NCBI RefSeq assembly: GCF_019279795.1
Contig: NC_056743.1
Location: 930,869,309-930,933,308, forward strand
Direction of reading: 5' to 3'
From: Protopterus annectens
Taxonomy: Eukaryota; Chordata; Ceratodontiformes; Protopteridae
DNA: 64,000 nucleotides
Position 1 is the first letter of the stretch; every line of letters begins with the position of its first letter. Positions 20,746-30,960 of this stretch are shown one piece after another. The notes under the pieces are model-generated. The model saw nothing but the letters and a program-made list of their open reading frames with translations. It was not told the DNA's origin and did not search any database. A program made the translations under genes and the position numbers.

Positions 20746-21589
20746 CCCTACTGCTGGGACATCAGGGAAGGGGTCTGAGGCAGGTGCCATGATGGCACTA
20801 CTGTCAGACTGCGCAAAAGTGAGTACCAGTGCTGGCGTGGCCAGTTCGGTGCAATCAGGATTGTCCTTGGCTTGCCCTGTTTGATCTTTGGTAGAACCTT
20901 CGAGCGGAGGGGCAGAGGAGAAAAGGCAGAGATTGAGAGGTTTTCCCATGTGATGGACAGGGCATCCACTTTCTCTGCTTGGCTGAGAGTAATTCTGGTG
21001 CAATATTTGCTCAATTGATAGGTCTGAGGGGAAGCAAGCAAAAGAGGTCCACCTCTGGTGCCCCACACCTGTGGATCAGAAGCTTGAATATTTTGGATTC
21101 CAGTTTCCACTCGTGTGAGTCCATTAGATTTCTGCTTAAGTCATCTGCCAGTGAATTTAGTTTGCCTGGCAGGAACTGAGCTTGCAGGTGCACTTGATTG
21201 CTCATGGCTGTGTTCCACAGAGCCATGGCTAATCTGCAGAGTGGATGAGAATGGATTCCCCCCTGCTTGTTTCTCTACCACATAACTGTGGTGTTTTTCT
21301 GTCTTTACCAATAGTTGCCCTGGAAGAATAAGGCATTTGAAGGCTGTCAGAGCATTCTGTACAGCTAACATTTCTTTTTGATTGATATGCAGGTGCATTT
21401 GCTTTGGGCTCTATTTGCCTTGAATTCATTGTCCTGCCATGTGAGCCCCCCATGCATAGTCTGTTGTTAGGGTTTGGGCAGCAGGGGTTGAGTGAAAGGG
21501 AGTCCATTGTTGTGGTAGCAGGCCTCTGTCCATCAAAGGAACTCTGTCCTTAGGCAAGGAATGGCAGGAATCATTGTTTCCAGGCCCTG
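20746..21589 (-). pseudogene. D1 RNase H domain pseudogene
   Basis: Minus strand: MHLHINQKEMLAVQNALTAF (21398 down) matches the LHINVLEMRAVLLALQAL block of the other DIRS copies, with the catalytic Glu, and DYAWG(A)HMG-type sequence lies upstream near 21450. Downstream, LPGKLNSLADDLSR near 21180 matches IPGKSNxxADxLSR. The RT between YLDD and this domain is missing; about 200 residues expected from D2-D4 are absent at the inversion breakpoint. Confidence 0.7.
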
Positions 21590-23063
21590 AGAATGTTGAC
21601 ACCAGAGACTTTTAAAGCATCACTGAAGTTTCCTCATATGTCTCCAGCTCCCAGGAAACCTGACCGGTACTACAGAGTACCTGACTCCCACAAATTCCTC
21701 TCTAAGAATCCTACTGCGGATCCAGAGACCATTTCCCAGAGACCTAAAGGCATTAGAGCTACAACAGCCAAAAACCCTACCCCTTCAGACAGGGACTCTA
21801 GCGCTTTAGACAGATGGGGTAAGAAGGTATACACCTCTGCTACTCTTGCCATCAGGGCTTTAAATTGCCAGTTTCTTATGTTAAAGTATCAGCAACATAT
21901 TATGGAGCTAATTAAACAGAAAATGTTGATTCCTGATTGTGCAGAACATAAAGATTTACAGGAGTTAATGCATTCTGCTAACCAAGTTGGAAAACAATTT
22001 GCAATGTGGTTTTGATGCCTTAGAAGCATCTTGCAGAGCTGCTGTCACTGGGTCTGTTCTTAGAAGGCATGCTTGGCTTAAGGAACAAATCTTGCCAGAC
22101 CATGTCAAAGCAAAATTACTAGATGCACCATTAAACCAAGAACACCTGTTTGGCAATAAAGCAAAAGAGGTCCTCAAAAAGATGGCTGAAAAAGCTAAAT
22201 CTATGCAAACTATTAAAGATTTCCGATAATTACAGCCACCTAGTTTCAGTAGGCATTGGCCTTCTAAAAAATGGTCCTTTCCAGTCCTTCCCAGACCTTC
22301 TCAATCCAAACCCAGGGGCAGAAGACCACCAAGATTACAGTCTCGGGGTATGCACAAATCTAAGCAATGGAGTGCTCCCACCGCTAAAACAGGGAGTAGT
22401 AAGCCACCATCCTATGGTATAATCTCACAATGACTTATCCTTAACCCTTCCAAACCTTGCCTAAGTACTTGCACCCTTAGGAGGAAAACTTGCCCTGCAC
22501 GGAAAAAACTGGGAATACATCACCCAGGATAGATGGGTCTTGAACATTGTATCCCAGGGATAAAGATTCTACTTCCACTCACTACCAACCCCAAGCGGAT
22601 GGCCAGACTTCCCCCCCCCAAACCAGTGGGCAGCGGCCCAAAAGCTAGTACTTTTTCTTCAGTATCAAGACTATTCAACCTGTCCCAGCTGAGCAAAGGT
22701 GACAAGGGTTTTACTCCAGACTGTTTCTGGTACCCAGAAAAGAAAACTCGTAGTGCTCTATCCTGGATCTGTTTATTCTCAACACCTTCCTGATGGTTCC
22801 AAGGTTCATAATGCTTACTCTCCAACAGCTGCTTCCTATGCTAGCCAAAGACTCCTAGCAAGCCACCCTAGACTTAAAAGAAGCTTATCTGCACATCCCC
22901 ATAAGGGAATCTTGCAGGAAATATCTAAGTTTCAAAGCAGGCTCTATGCACTTCCCTTTGGCTTATCTACTATGCCCATTGTATTCACAAAATGCCTAGC
23001 TCCAGCCATTGCATATTCAGGCAGATAAAAATTCTAATTTACCCATACTTGGACGATTCCAAG
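21590..23063 (+). pseudogene. D1 inverted block: gag C-terminus and RT N-terminus
   Basis: On the plus strand, opposite to the rest of D1. 21593-22015 and 21987-22229 read as gag: PDRYYRVPDSHKFLSKNP, DRWGKKVYTSA and VLRRHAWLKEQ, matching FLSK, DRYGK and LRRxAW of the D2-D4 gags. From about 22500 the RT follows: FWYPEK-type VPK block, LYALPFGLSTMPIVFTKCLA, and YPYLDD at about 23040-23058. Joined in reverse orientation, gag would continue from the minus-strand gag ending near 23064, so the segment was flipped in place. Several frameshifts. Confidence 0.75.
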
Positions 23064-24073
23064 AAGACATCATCTACAATTTCCAGAACAGGAGGGATGG
23101 CTAAAGGCCTGTGCTGAGGCAAGTTTAAAAATTCCCTGAGTCTCTTTTTGGACTGTGGGTAGTCCTGGCACTCCCAGCAGAAATGCTCTCTAAGGGTATG
23201 CAGGGTTTCACCAAAGGAAAAAATCTTCTGATGGGGAAGCAGAGGGAATGGAATCCTCTGCATCAGAATCCTCATAGGTAGATAAGGGTATGTCCTGGTA
23301 ATTAGAAAAATGAGAGTCAACAGATTCATGACCTGAAGAATCAGAAGGAAAATCAGTTATTGGTCTTTTTGAGGGGCTAGGCTGGCTTCCCCTAATTAAA
23401 GTAATAAGATCTTCAACAATCCTAAGCATTTGTTTCTGAGGCATGTGGGCCTGAGAATACGCTTAATCGCCGGTTTCCTATGCATAGTGCAAACTCTGGG
23501 CCTGAGAAATTTGGTATTTTTGGTTTGAAACGAAGTAGTCGGTTTAATATGAAAATCAGGCGGCCTAAATACACCCTCAGAAGCCAGTACCTGCACAGCG
23601 GCTCCGGACCCATCCAAGGTAGAGACATCCACAGGTTCCATAGTCGAAGAAGCATCTTGCAGCATACCGGACACCGAATGGGTCTCAGTAGAGGCCTGCA
23701 AATCTGTAGAAGCAGGTATCAGGGGCTGCGAAAGCACCTCACTGAGTACCGGTGGACTGGCGACTATCTTAACAGAAGTGTCGTTGGCAGTTTTGGACCT
23801 ATGCGGTCAGTCTGTGTCTTTATCCTTATGTTTCTTTGGAAGATCGATAGACTGATGGCTTATCAAAGCCATTTCGGAATACGAAGAATGACAGCAAAAG
23901 AATTCAGTGACAAAAACAGCCCGACAACGAATAGTTTGGGCATTGAACAAAGCACAAAACCGAAAGCGAGGAACGTCGTGGTCTGGGCTTAAACAGGTGA
24001 TACAGTAAGAATGAAAATCTTTATGAGGTATTTGCTTTCTACAGGCAAGACAATTATTAACTTTTTCTGACAT
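23064..24073 (-). pseudogene. D1 gag N-terminal part pseudogene
   Basis: Starts at the ATG at 24073. The first residues hold C8-x2-C11-x9-H21-x2-C24-x2-C27-x4-H32, the same spacing as the gag N-terminus of D3 and D4. A proline/serine-rich linker follows (23737-23396), then an acidic stretch with DFPSDSSGHES and STYEDSDAEDS (23444-23208), comparable to TSDTDLEDSEGS in D2-D4. The frame ends at the inversion breakpoint near 23064 (VDDVFLES). Frameshifts near 23800 and 23420. Presumed nucleic-acid-binding structural protein. Confidence 0.7.
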
Positions 24074-24199
24074 CTGTTAGAGCAAGAAAAAAGGATCCCC
24101 AACGGGATACTTATCTTTTAGAAAACTTCACGTCTGAAACTCGAAAAACTAAAATTTCAGGAGGCGGCCGACCAGCACTTGCGAACTGCTTCTGCTTTG

Positions 24200-24376
24200 G
24201 ACACTGCACGGCAAGAAAAGCTGATGCAATAGCGTCGGCTGCGTGTTTTATACCCCTGACGACCTGATGTCATGGAAGACTCGACAGCATCCGACGCAGA
24301 AATCCCACGACTCTGGTATTCAGGCCAAGGGCTACTTGCAGGCAGATAACCCAAATGTGATGACTGCAACAGTAAA
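24200..24376. repeat. D1 right terminal repeat
   Basis: CGGCTGCGTGTTTTATACC (24236-24254) through GGTATTCAGGCC, CAGGCAGATAACCCAAATGTGATGAC (24339-24364) is the reverse complement, with mismatches, of the left repeat at about 19330-19460 (TCACATTTGGGTTATCTGCCTGC ... GTATAAAACACGCAG). It marks the 5' end of the minus-strand D1. Confidence 0.75.
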
Positions 24377-24457
24377 ACATGAAGAACATCCTCAAAAAAT
24401 CCACATTTTATAAAAAAATTATATGCACTAATGCGGTTTTATTTTACTAATAAAGAG

Positions 24458-24583
24458 GATAACTTCACAAGCAAACAGGACAACTTCACAAGCAAACAGG
24501 ACAACTTCACAAGCAAACAGGACAACTTCACAAGCAAACAGGACAACTTCACAAGCAAACAGGACAACTTCACAAGCAAACAG
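24458..24583. repeat. 21-bp minisatellite, six perfect units
   Basis: Six contiguous units of GACAACTTCACAAGCAAACA plus G. The first unit has GAT in place of GAC; the rest are identical. Because the period is a multiple of three, one frame reads DNFTSKQ six times, but no gene context supports translation. It lies in the 3' noncoding part of the Tigger element, and its reverse complement (TTTGCTTGTGAAGTTG) resembles Tigger subterminal sequence. It is not a CRISPR array because there are no spacers. Confidence 0.9.
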
Positions 24584-24739
24584 GAGAGTATAAGTTCTGT
24601 AATAAACCGTAAGTACAGTACAAGTTCACTAATAAGCAGCAGAACTTTTGTATAACTTTGATGACCTAACGGGATGGTGGTGAGGAAGGTGGTGAGGAGG
24701 AGAGATGTTACTGTTTAAAAGGAGACTTCCCTTCCATAA

Positions 24740-26404
24740 AAACTTCAGCAAACTGCCCTTCAGGGGTTCTTCCCCTTTCTGATTTCTGTCTCATCACCAA
24801 TGAACCCTGCTCCAGACTCACCAGGTTTAATTTTCACTACAAACCTATCCAAGGATGCTTGTTTTTGCCTGTGTTTCAAGATGCCTATAAAGTAGGACGT
24901 TGTTTGGTCATTGAACAAATTAACATTGCAGCTCATTAGAGCTTTGTCAGGGTGATATTTTTTCATAAAATTCTTCACTTCCACCCATTTTGTGCACATT
25001 TTTTTGATTAATGAACTGGGGACATTGTCCCTTACCCCCTCCTCACCTGAACACAGTTCCTCAGCCACTATCTGTTGCTGCTCCATCTGAAGCTCCTGGA
25101 GCTCCTCCAAGCTGAGCTCTCCTCAACTAACTCCTCCACATCACCATTGACCTCCAGGCCCCTGTGGAGTCACAATTTCCTTAACAATACCTGTAGGCCT
25201 AGGTTCAGTCTCAAAGTCTTCAAAGTCCCTCTGAGTTACAGCTTCTGGCCACAATTTCTTCAAGGCAGAGTTCAGGGTCATGTGAGAGACAACCCCCCCC
25301 CCCCCAAGGCCTTACCAATAAGATTTAGGCAGCAAAGGCTATCAAAATGTTTTTTCCAGAATTCTCTCTAGGTCAGCCCTGTATCTGAGGTAATTTCAAA
25401 GCACCTCTGGAAAAGTGGCTTTGTGTACAGTTTTTTTTAAATTACAGATGACTTGTGTTAGGCGGCTACAACCTCACAGTGATAAAATTAAACTCCTCCA
25501 ACAAGTTGTCCTCCAAGCCTGGAAGGTGAGTGGGTAAGCAGAAGCACTGTCCAAAAGCAGCAGAGCCTTCAGAGGCAAATCTTTCTCCAGTAAATATTTT
25601 ATCACAGATGGGCCAAACATTTCGTTCATCCACTCCGTGAAGAAATGCCTGGTGACCCAACTTTTACTATTAGCTACACATGTAACCTGCTTTTTATCAC
25701 ATTACTTTTCATGCAAATTCCCAGGTTTTCACTGTGGTATACACTAGCAGAGGCTTAAGTTTTAAACCCCCACTTGCATTACCACATAAGAGTTAGTCTG
25801 TCCTTCAATGGCTTGTGCCCTGGTAATGCCTTCTCCTCTTGAGTGATGTAGGTTCTGTTGGGCATTTTTTTTCCCAGAACATGCCTCTCTCATCACAACT
25901 GAACACTTGTTGGAGAATAAAACCCTCAGCCTCTACATACTTAAACTCCTGAACAAATTAATTGGCAGCTTCTTTGTTGGCACTGGCTGCCTCTCTATGT
26001 CGCACCACACTATGTATGCCACTTCTCATTTTAAAGTTTTTCAAACCATCCAGGACTGGCTTTAAACACTTTACTCTCAGCACTCATTACAGGCTTGTTT
26101 TTCAACAGATCAGCATGCAACACTTTTGCTTTTTCACTAATCATGGCCTATGAAAATGCTATCACCAGCTGTTTTTCATTTACTTAACTGAACAATTTGT
26201 CCACTTCCTCTAGTGTCTGTGATCTTTGTTCACAACTTTCACTCCTTTAGCATCAGGAGCTACTTTGATGGCCTCATTTTTCAAGATAGTGAAGATGTTT
26301 GTTCTTGGCATTTGGTAGTGTACAGCGAGATCAGACACATGGATACCACTCATATTTCTCCATCTCTTTTTATTCTGCTCTATTGTGGTTCTAATTTTCT
26401 TATA
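24740..26404 (-). pseudogene. Tigger transposase (TIGD1-like) pseudogene
   Basis: Read from 26404 down: VSDLAVHYQMPRTNIFTILKN (helix-turn-helix DNA-binding domain, near 26330-26265), KGVKVV, then the DDE-type catalytic region with WVTRHFFTEWMNE and KALLLLDSASAYP (near 25600-25540, where the usual LLLDNAPxHP has Asn replaced by Ser). The C-terminus (25110-24760) reads VAEELCSGEEGVRDNVPSSLI, NLFNDQTTSYF and RRQKQ-type RHRQKQASLDRF. This matches TIGD1/Tigger proteins throughout. Frameshifts near 25500 and elsewhere plus stops make it inactive. The first DNA-binding residues are lost at the LINE junction. Confidence 0.85.
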
Positions 26405-27836
26405 GGTTCATACTAGGCTGTCTGCCCTGGGGCATTTATAAGCCTAGCCCGATTGTGTTTGGCTTACGCCACCCCTTGATTTGAGTATACTGTGCCCTTT
26501 TTAAAAGTTTAGTTTAGTGTGCCTCTGTCTAATAGTGACACGGAGTAATCCCCGGGACAAACCTACGATCCCCCAACCACTCATCAAGATTCTTCTTGAA
26601 GGGAGTCAGTGAGGTGCTCTGCCTAACATGAATTGTAATTCTATTCCAGAGCGAAGGGAGCCTCTGGGTTATGAATCTGTCCCTCCAGCATGTTCTATTT
26701 ATTTCTGTGCTGAGGTTCAAGTCCCTCGAGCGCGTGGCTCTAAAGGATTTAAATTTACTAAGGTGGAGCATGTCCATTAATTCTGGGTTGGACATAGCTT
26801 TATATGTCAGGCATAGATCGCCTCGAAGTAGGTGGTATGCAACTGAGTAGAGCTGGAGTTTTTTTAACCGAGCAGCATATGGCATCTGTTTGAGTCCCTT
26901 GGATCCTCCTGGTGAGGTACTTTTGGGGTCTTTCTAATTGCTGCAGGTGTTGGGTAAGGTACATCCCAAAGGGGGCATTGTATTCTATGACGGGCCTGAT
27001 GAGGGATGAATAAAGGGGCACGATTACCTCTCTTGATCTAGATGTGAATCCTTTCATGAAGAAGTGGGCTATGTAGAAGGTCTTTCTAACCACTTTGGCA
27101 ATGTGGCTGTCAAAGGAGAGATTGCTATCAACTTTGGTCCCCAGATCCCTAATTACTTTCTCTGTACTTAATGGGTTACCACCTATGTGGTAATTTGTGG
27201 GCACATTGTTTTTGCCAAAGGGTATGACTATACACTTTTTGGCATTTAGCTTTAGACCATGGCTCTGGCACCAGTTATCCGTCTCTGAGACCTTTTGAAG
27301 GATGTTTGTGTCAGCTGGAGAGTCGATTATGGCGCCCAGTTTGCAGTCATCTGCGAACTTGGTGAGCCATAGTCCTCCCACGTTGGCCTGTACCTCAGAA
27401 AAGTAAATACCGAACAAGAGAGGTCCCAGGACAGAACCTTGTGGGACTCCACTTGTGACCAGTTTCGAGTCTGACATGGCTCCAGCAACTCTGACTCTGT
27501 GGGTTCTGTCTTTGAGCCAGTTTGCGAACCATCTTGTGACATAGGGGTTTATATTTAGGCTGGATAGCTTATCTATGATGCCCGAGTGGGGTATTGTGTC
27601 AAATGCCTTTGCGAGGTCCAGATAGGCTGTGTGGACTACCTTCCCTTCATCTATGGCCTTGGTGACTGTTTCGAAGAAGTCGACCAGGTTCAAAAGGCAG
27701 GGTCTGCCCTTGATGAAGCCAAATTGGGTAGGATCTTGTGTCTGTAGGTCCCCAATGTCTTTGTTTATGAGTTCCATGATGATCCTCTCCATAGCCTTGC
27801 ATACTAGGCTAGTCAGGCTTATGGGGCGATAGTTTC
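26405..27836 (-). mobile_element. CR1-family LINE, 5'-truncated (CR1-2)
   Basis: Minus-strand copy of the CR1-1 family. Its 3' end at 26405 has the TAGGTTCATACTAGGC tail and the conserved 3' UTR; its 5' truncation lies at about 27836, within the RT. It truncates the Tigger element at 26404. 5' truncation is the usual product of incomplete target-primed reverse transcription. Confidence 0.85.
26522..27834 (-). pseudogene. CR1-2 reverse transcriptase fragment
   Basis: The frame from 27834 reads NYRPISLTSLVCKAMERII, FGFIKGRPC, AYLDLAKAFDTIPH, SGVPQGSVLGPL and the FADD box at 27357-27346, continuing through FGKNN and the C-terminal region to about 26920. A frameshift near 26890 moves the rest to the frame ending near 26529. 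Catalytic Asp residues are intact. Closely similar to the CR1-1 ORF2 and fuller in this part, it supplies the reference for locating CR1-1 frameshifts. Confidence 0.85.
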
Positions 27837-29426
27837 TGTTGACTGTTACCACAAGCCTTCTTAGGGGTGCTATATTACATTGCTGAAATGCAATTCCATA
27901 GAACACCTATCCATTGACACCAAATCAGTGAAAAAATTCAGTGAATGTAATAAAGGCAAAGACGTAGCTGGCCAACAACTGTCAAAAGCAAATATTAAAT
28001 CAAGAGGGGTAGCTCTTGTTGAAGTTCCATATTTATGAATACCTGGGCAGATAAGGTACAGATGGATATAGTAGTGCTATATTTGGACTGGAATCCATGC
28101 TGTCTGCATGTGAGAATTCTGTATGTTTCATTTGTTAGCAGGTATTTTTTTCTGATTATTTTGCTAGTGGGTGGGTGACAGAAGTTGATTGTTAATCATG
28201 TAAAGAACAGAATGGTACTTTGGGTACTGTTCTAAATGAATCTCTGTTTGAAAGTGTAACACTGCAGTGAACATTAAGCTGTACACATAGGTGTCTTGGC
28301 TTTCTAGATATAACATACAAAAGGATAGCTTACAGATGCATTCAATGTTTCCTAGATGTACTAGAAAAAAAATGTTTGGCAGCTTAATCATAGTAGAAAG
28401 GCCAGGTTAGAAGTATTTTCTGCAAAGTAGTATTTAATATGCGAGATATGCTATATTAAAAAAAAATTATAAACAGCTAAGCTGGGGGAATGTCAGAGTC
28501 CTACAGCTTTTAATATACTAATGCTAAGATAATTGTCTTGTGCCATTCTGGAAAGACGTCAGTACTGTCTCATGGCTATATGCCCTTTTACAAATTTTGG
28601 GTTTACCTAGAAGTACCTTTTGCAGACTACTGAGATAAGTGGCTTTAGCTGTTTGTATTGATCCTGGTGACTGCGTTTTGATATCTCACTGCTTTAGGAT
28701 CCTGCTCAATTCAGCTTATGCTTTTGCCTCAATCTGTTTTGTCATTTAAATTATTTAATGAATTTCATTATTTATTTGCTTAAGAGAAAAGCATATAAGC
28801 ATATACACTGAATAGGAGTTAGCATATCTTACAATTCAGAAAGGCTGTGATGGGGTTTTCCTTAAAAAAATGGTGTTGCGTTGAGTCTTTGTATCCTAGA
28901 GCAATGGTAAGTCTTGACACAATACATCTGGCAATACTCCAAATACAGATTAGTGGAAGAGTGGTTTATGCATTTTTAATGTTCATGTCCACAGCACTGG
29001 ATAATGGTCACTCATCAAACTTGGTAAGACTTTTAAAGAATTTCTCAGCAGGTATGTTGGTTACCACAGCATCCAATAATGCACTTTTTCTGGTGCTGAG
29101 ATTTGGCCTTGTTGGTTCACTCACTACTCATGTAAAACTGAGCTTTTTTGGGGCTAAGCAAAACCACACTAAGGTCACTGAATATAAGTATGTGAGAGAA
29201 ATGTGTTATGTATGTTATAGCATCTCTTACAAGTTCAGCAGAGGAGGAAAGTTATATGCACTACTGCTACTAGCATTATAGCACAGTTTCTACATTTATT
29301 TTTAGTAGTAACTAAATCAGGATCAATGACCATCTTACGTCTTGCTGCTAAGAGTTGGGGAGATGTTTGTACATAGGCATGACTACTATACTACATTGTC
29401 TTAAAAATGATTCACTGTCAGAGAAC
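27837..29426. other. Unassigned sequence
   Basis: No element identified with confidence. On the minus strand near 28110-27990, QHGFQSKYSTT followed by a LLI-rich stretch faintly resembles a decayed LINE RT (QxGFRxxxST); too weak to name. The open frame at 28847-29281 (144 codons, plus) has no recognisable domain and is probably chance. Confidence 0.5.
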
Positions 29427-29830
29427 AAGAAGTTATGTACTCACCATAACGTTCGATGTATGTAGTCCATCTCACCTCACATTCTTACCCGTGGGTTCGG
29501 AGCAGAATATCGGCTCCGACTCGGCCGATTTTTCTAGCTCGAAGTCTTTCATTGGCTGGGCTAAGCAGGTATCCCATGGTGCACTGCTCCATATCCCCAG
29601 ATCTAGTTTGCTGCAAAACTTATTCGTACCCCATGCACACACCACATCCAGGTAAAAGAATAAGTCAAGTAAGGGAACTCTGCAGATGAACATCCTAACC
29701 TCCAAATCCTCCAGGAAGGGGGAAGGTGGGAGGGTAAGTAAGAATGTTAGGCGAGATGGACTACATACATCGAACGTTATGGTGAGTAAATAACCTCTTG
29801 ATGTTATGTAGTCCTATCTCGCCTACATTC
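29427..29830. repeat. D2 left terminal repeat and internal complementary region
   Basis: The terminal repeat 29427-29615 is complementary to 41480-41722. At 29755-29795 the sequence GACTACATACATCGAACGTTATGGTGAG complements the left terminus. Directly after it, GATGTTATGTAGTCCTATCTCGCC (29801-29825) complements the right terminus, with CTCTTG at the join. This head-to-tail complement of both ends is the diagnostic DIRS arrangement. Confidence 0.85.
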
Positions 29831-29873
29831 TTACCCGTGGGACAGCGTCCCTAGCACCTACATCCTGGATGGC

Positions 29874-30960
29874 TCATAGGAAAATACTCCTGAGAACTGT
29901 GGAGCCAAAGGACGACCTGCCCCTAGAAACCACGTCCAGTTTGTAATGAGAAACAAATATGTGAGGAGAATCCCAAGTAGCTGCAGCACATACATCATCC
30001 ATGGACAATCTGGCCTGATAGGCTGTAGATGTAGAAACAGCCCGAGTAGAGTGAGCCTTGACCGGAAATGGCAGATCTTTACCTCCTGCCTGGTAGACGA
30101 AAGAGATACAACTAGATATGCATCTAGATGGGGTGACCTTGGAGACCAGGGACCCCATTCTGTTTTCCGAAAAAGAAACAAAAAGTTGATCAGACTTCTG
30201 GATATCTTTTGTTCAGTGCAGATAGAAGCATAATTGTCTGTGTACATCCAACTGATGAAATCTAAACTCTGCCTTGTTCGAAAAGTGAGGAAAGAACACA
30301 GGTAACTCAATGGATTGATTAAGATTAGACACAGAAGCCACTTTAGGAAGAAATGAAGGGTTTGGTCTAAGAGACCCTATCCTTATGGAAGATTAAGTAT
30401 GAAGGTTTGATGGAGAGGGACTGAAACTCGTCTTGCTGAAGTGATTGCTGTTAAGAAGGCTGTCTTCCAGGTCAAGAATTTCAATTCACAGGTAGCTGCA
30501 GGCTCGAAAAGTGGTAAAGTAAGGGCTTGTAGAACAAAACTGAGATCCCAGGGAATGATTGGTTCGGAGACCGGGGGATGGAGCAACAGAGTATCCTTCA
30601 GGAAAGCCTTGCATAGTCTATGAGCCATAAGGCTAGGCTCATTAGCAAATTTGAGATCGCTGCCAACTGAACTTTGATGGTAGCTGATGCGGAACCCTGA
30701 TGGAAAAGCACAGACAAAAACTCCAAGACTGAAGTGATTGGAGCTGTGTAAGGACCAATGCCTCGTGTATGTGCCCAGATAGAAAACCTCTTCCATTTAC
30801 TAAAATAAATCTTTCTAGTAGATGGCTTATGAGAGGACCATAACATATGAACCACTTCTGGTAAGAATTTTTGAAGTCTAACTAACGATGGAAGTGGAGT
30901 AGCCAGGCTGTCAACCGGAGGGTCATCAGGGAGGGGTGGAACTGTCCCATGTGTGTCAGT
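29874..30960 (-). pseudogene. D2 tyrosine recombinase pseudogene
   Basis: Core-binding part at 30855-30598 (SHKPSTRKIYFSKWKRFSIWA, then SATIKVQLAAISN). The catalytic domain has TSARRV near 30430, HSTRA with His at 30053, and VSHYKLD with the Tyr codon at 29945. The ending SFGSTVLRSIF with stop at 29874 is shared with D3 and D4. Frameshifts near 30600 and 30380 and a gap before the His box break it. It belongs to the tyrosine-recombinase family used by DIRS elements in place of a DDE integrase. Confidence 0.85.

Larger units (their letters stand above)
18817..24376 (-). mobile_element. DIRS tyrosine-recombinase retrotransposon D1
   Basis: Minus-strand DIRS element with inverted terminal repeats at about 19274-19470 and 24200-24376. 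An internal complementary region at 19660-19760 carries complements of both termini. The order from the right is gag N-terminus, an inverted block (gag C-terminus plus RT N-terminus), RNase H, recombinase. It inserted into the Tigger element. Its left terminus is interrupted by the palindromic Penelope insertion. Multiple stops, frameshifts and the internal inversion make it inactive. Confidence 0.8.
24377..26404 (-). mobile_element. Tigger (pogo/Tc1-mariner) transposon, transposase side
   Basis: Minus-strand continuation of the Tigger copy whose other end is at 18688-18816. It holds the transposase pseudogene and, downstream of it, a 21-bp minisatellite. The 5' part is cut off at 26404 by the CR1 LINE at 26405-27836. 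No continuation of the transposase N-terminus was found beyond that LINE, so the 5' terminus is missing. Confidence 0.7.

Noticed and set aside
23480-23992. 170-codon plus-strand open frame
   Set aside because: Antisense to D1 gag, whose minus-strand frames carry the recognisable Cys/His module and acidic region.
24458-24583. Regular short repeats considered as a CRISPR array or a repeat protein
   Set aside because: Units are contiguous without spacers, the context is a vertebrate transposon, and the heptapeptide frame has no gene structure.
27837-28130. Decayed LINE RT upstream of CR1-2
   Set aside because: Only a QxGFxxxxST-like stretch is visible; too little to assign a family.
28847-29281. 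144-codon plus-strand open frame as a host gene
   Set aside because: No recognisable domain, no splice or promoter support, and surroundings are AT-rich repeat debris.
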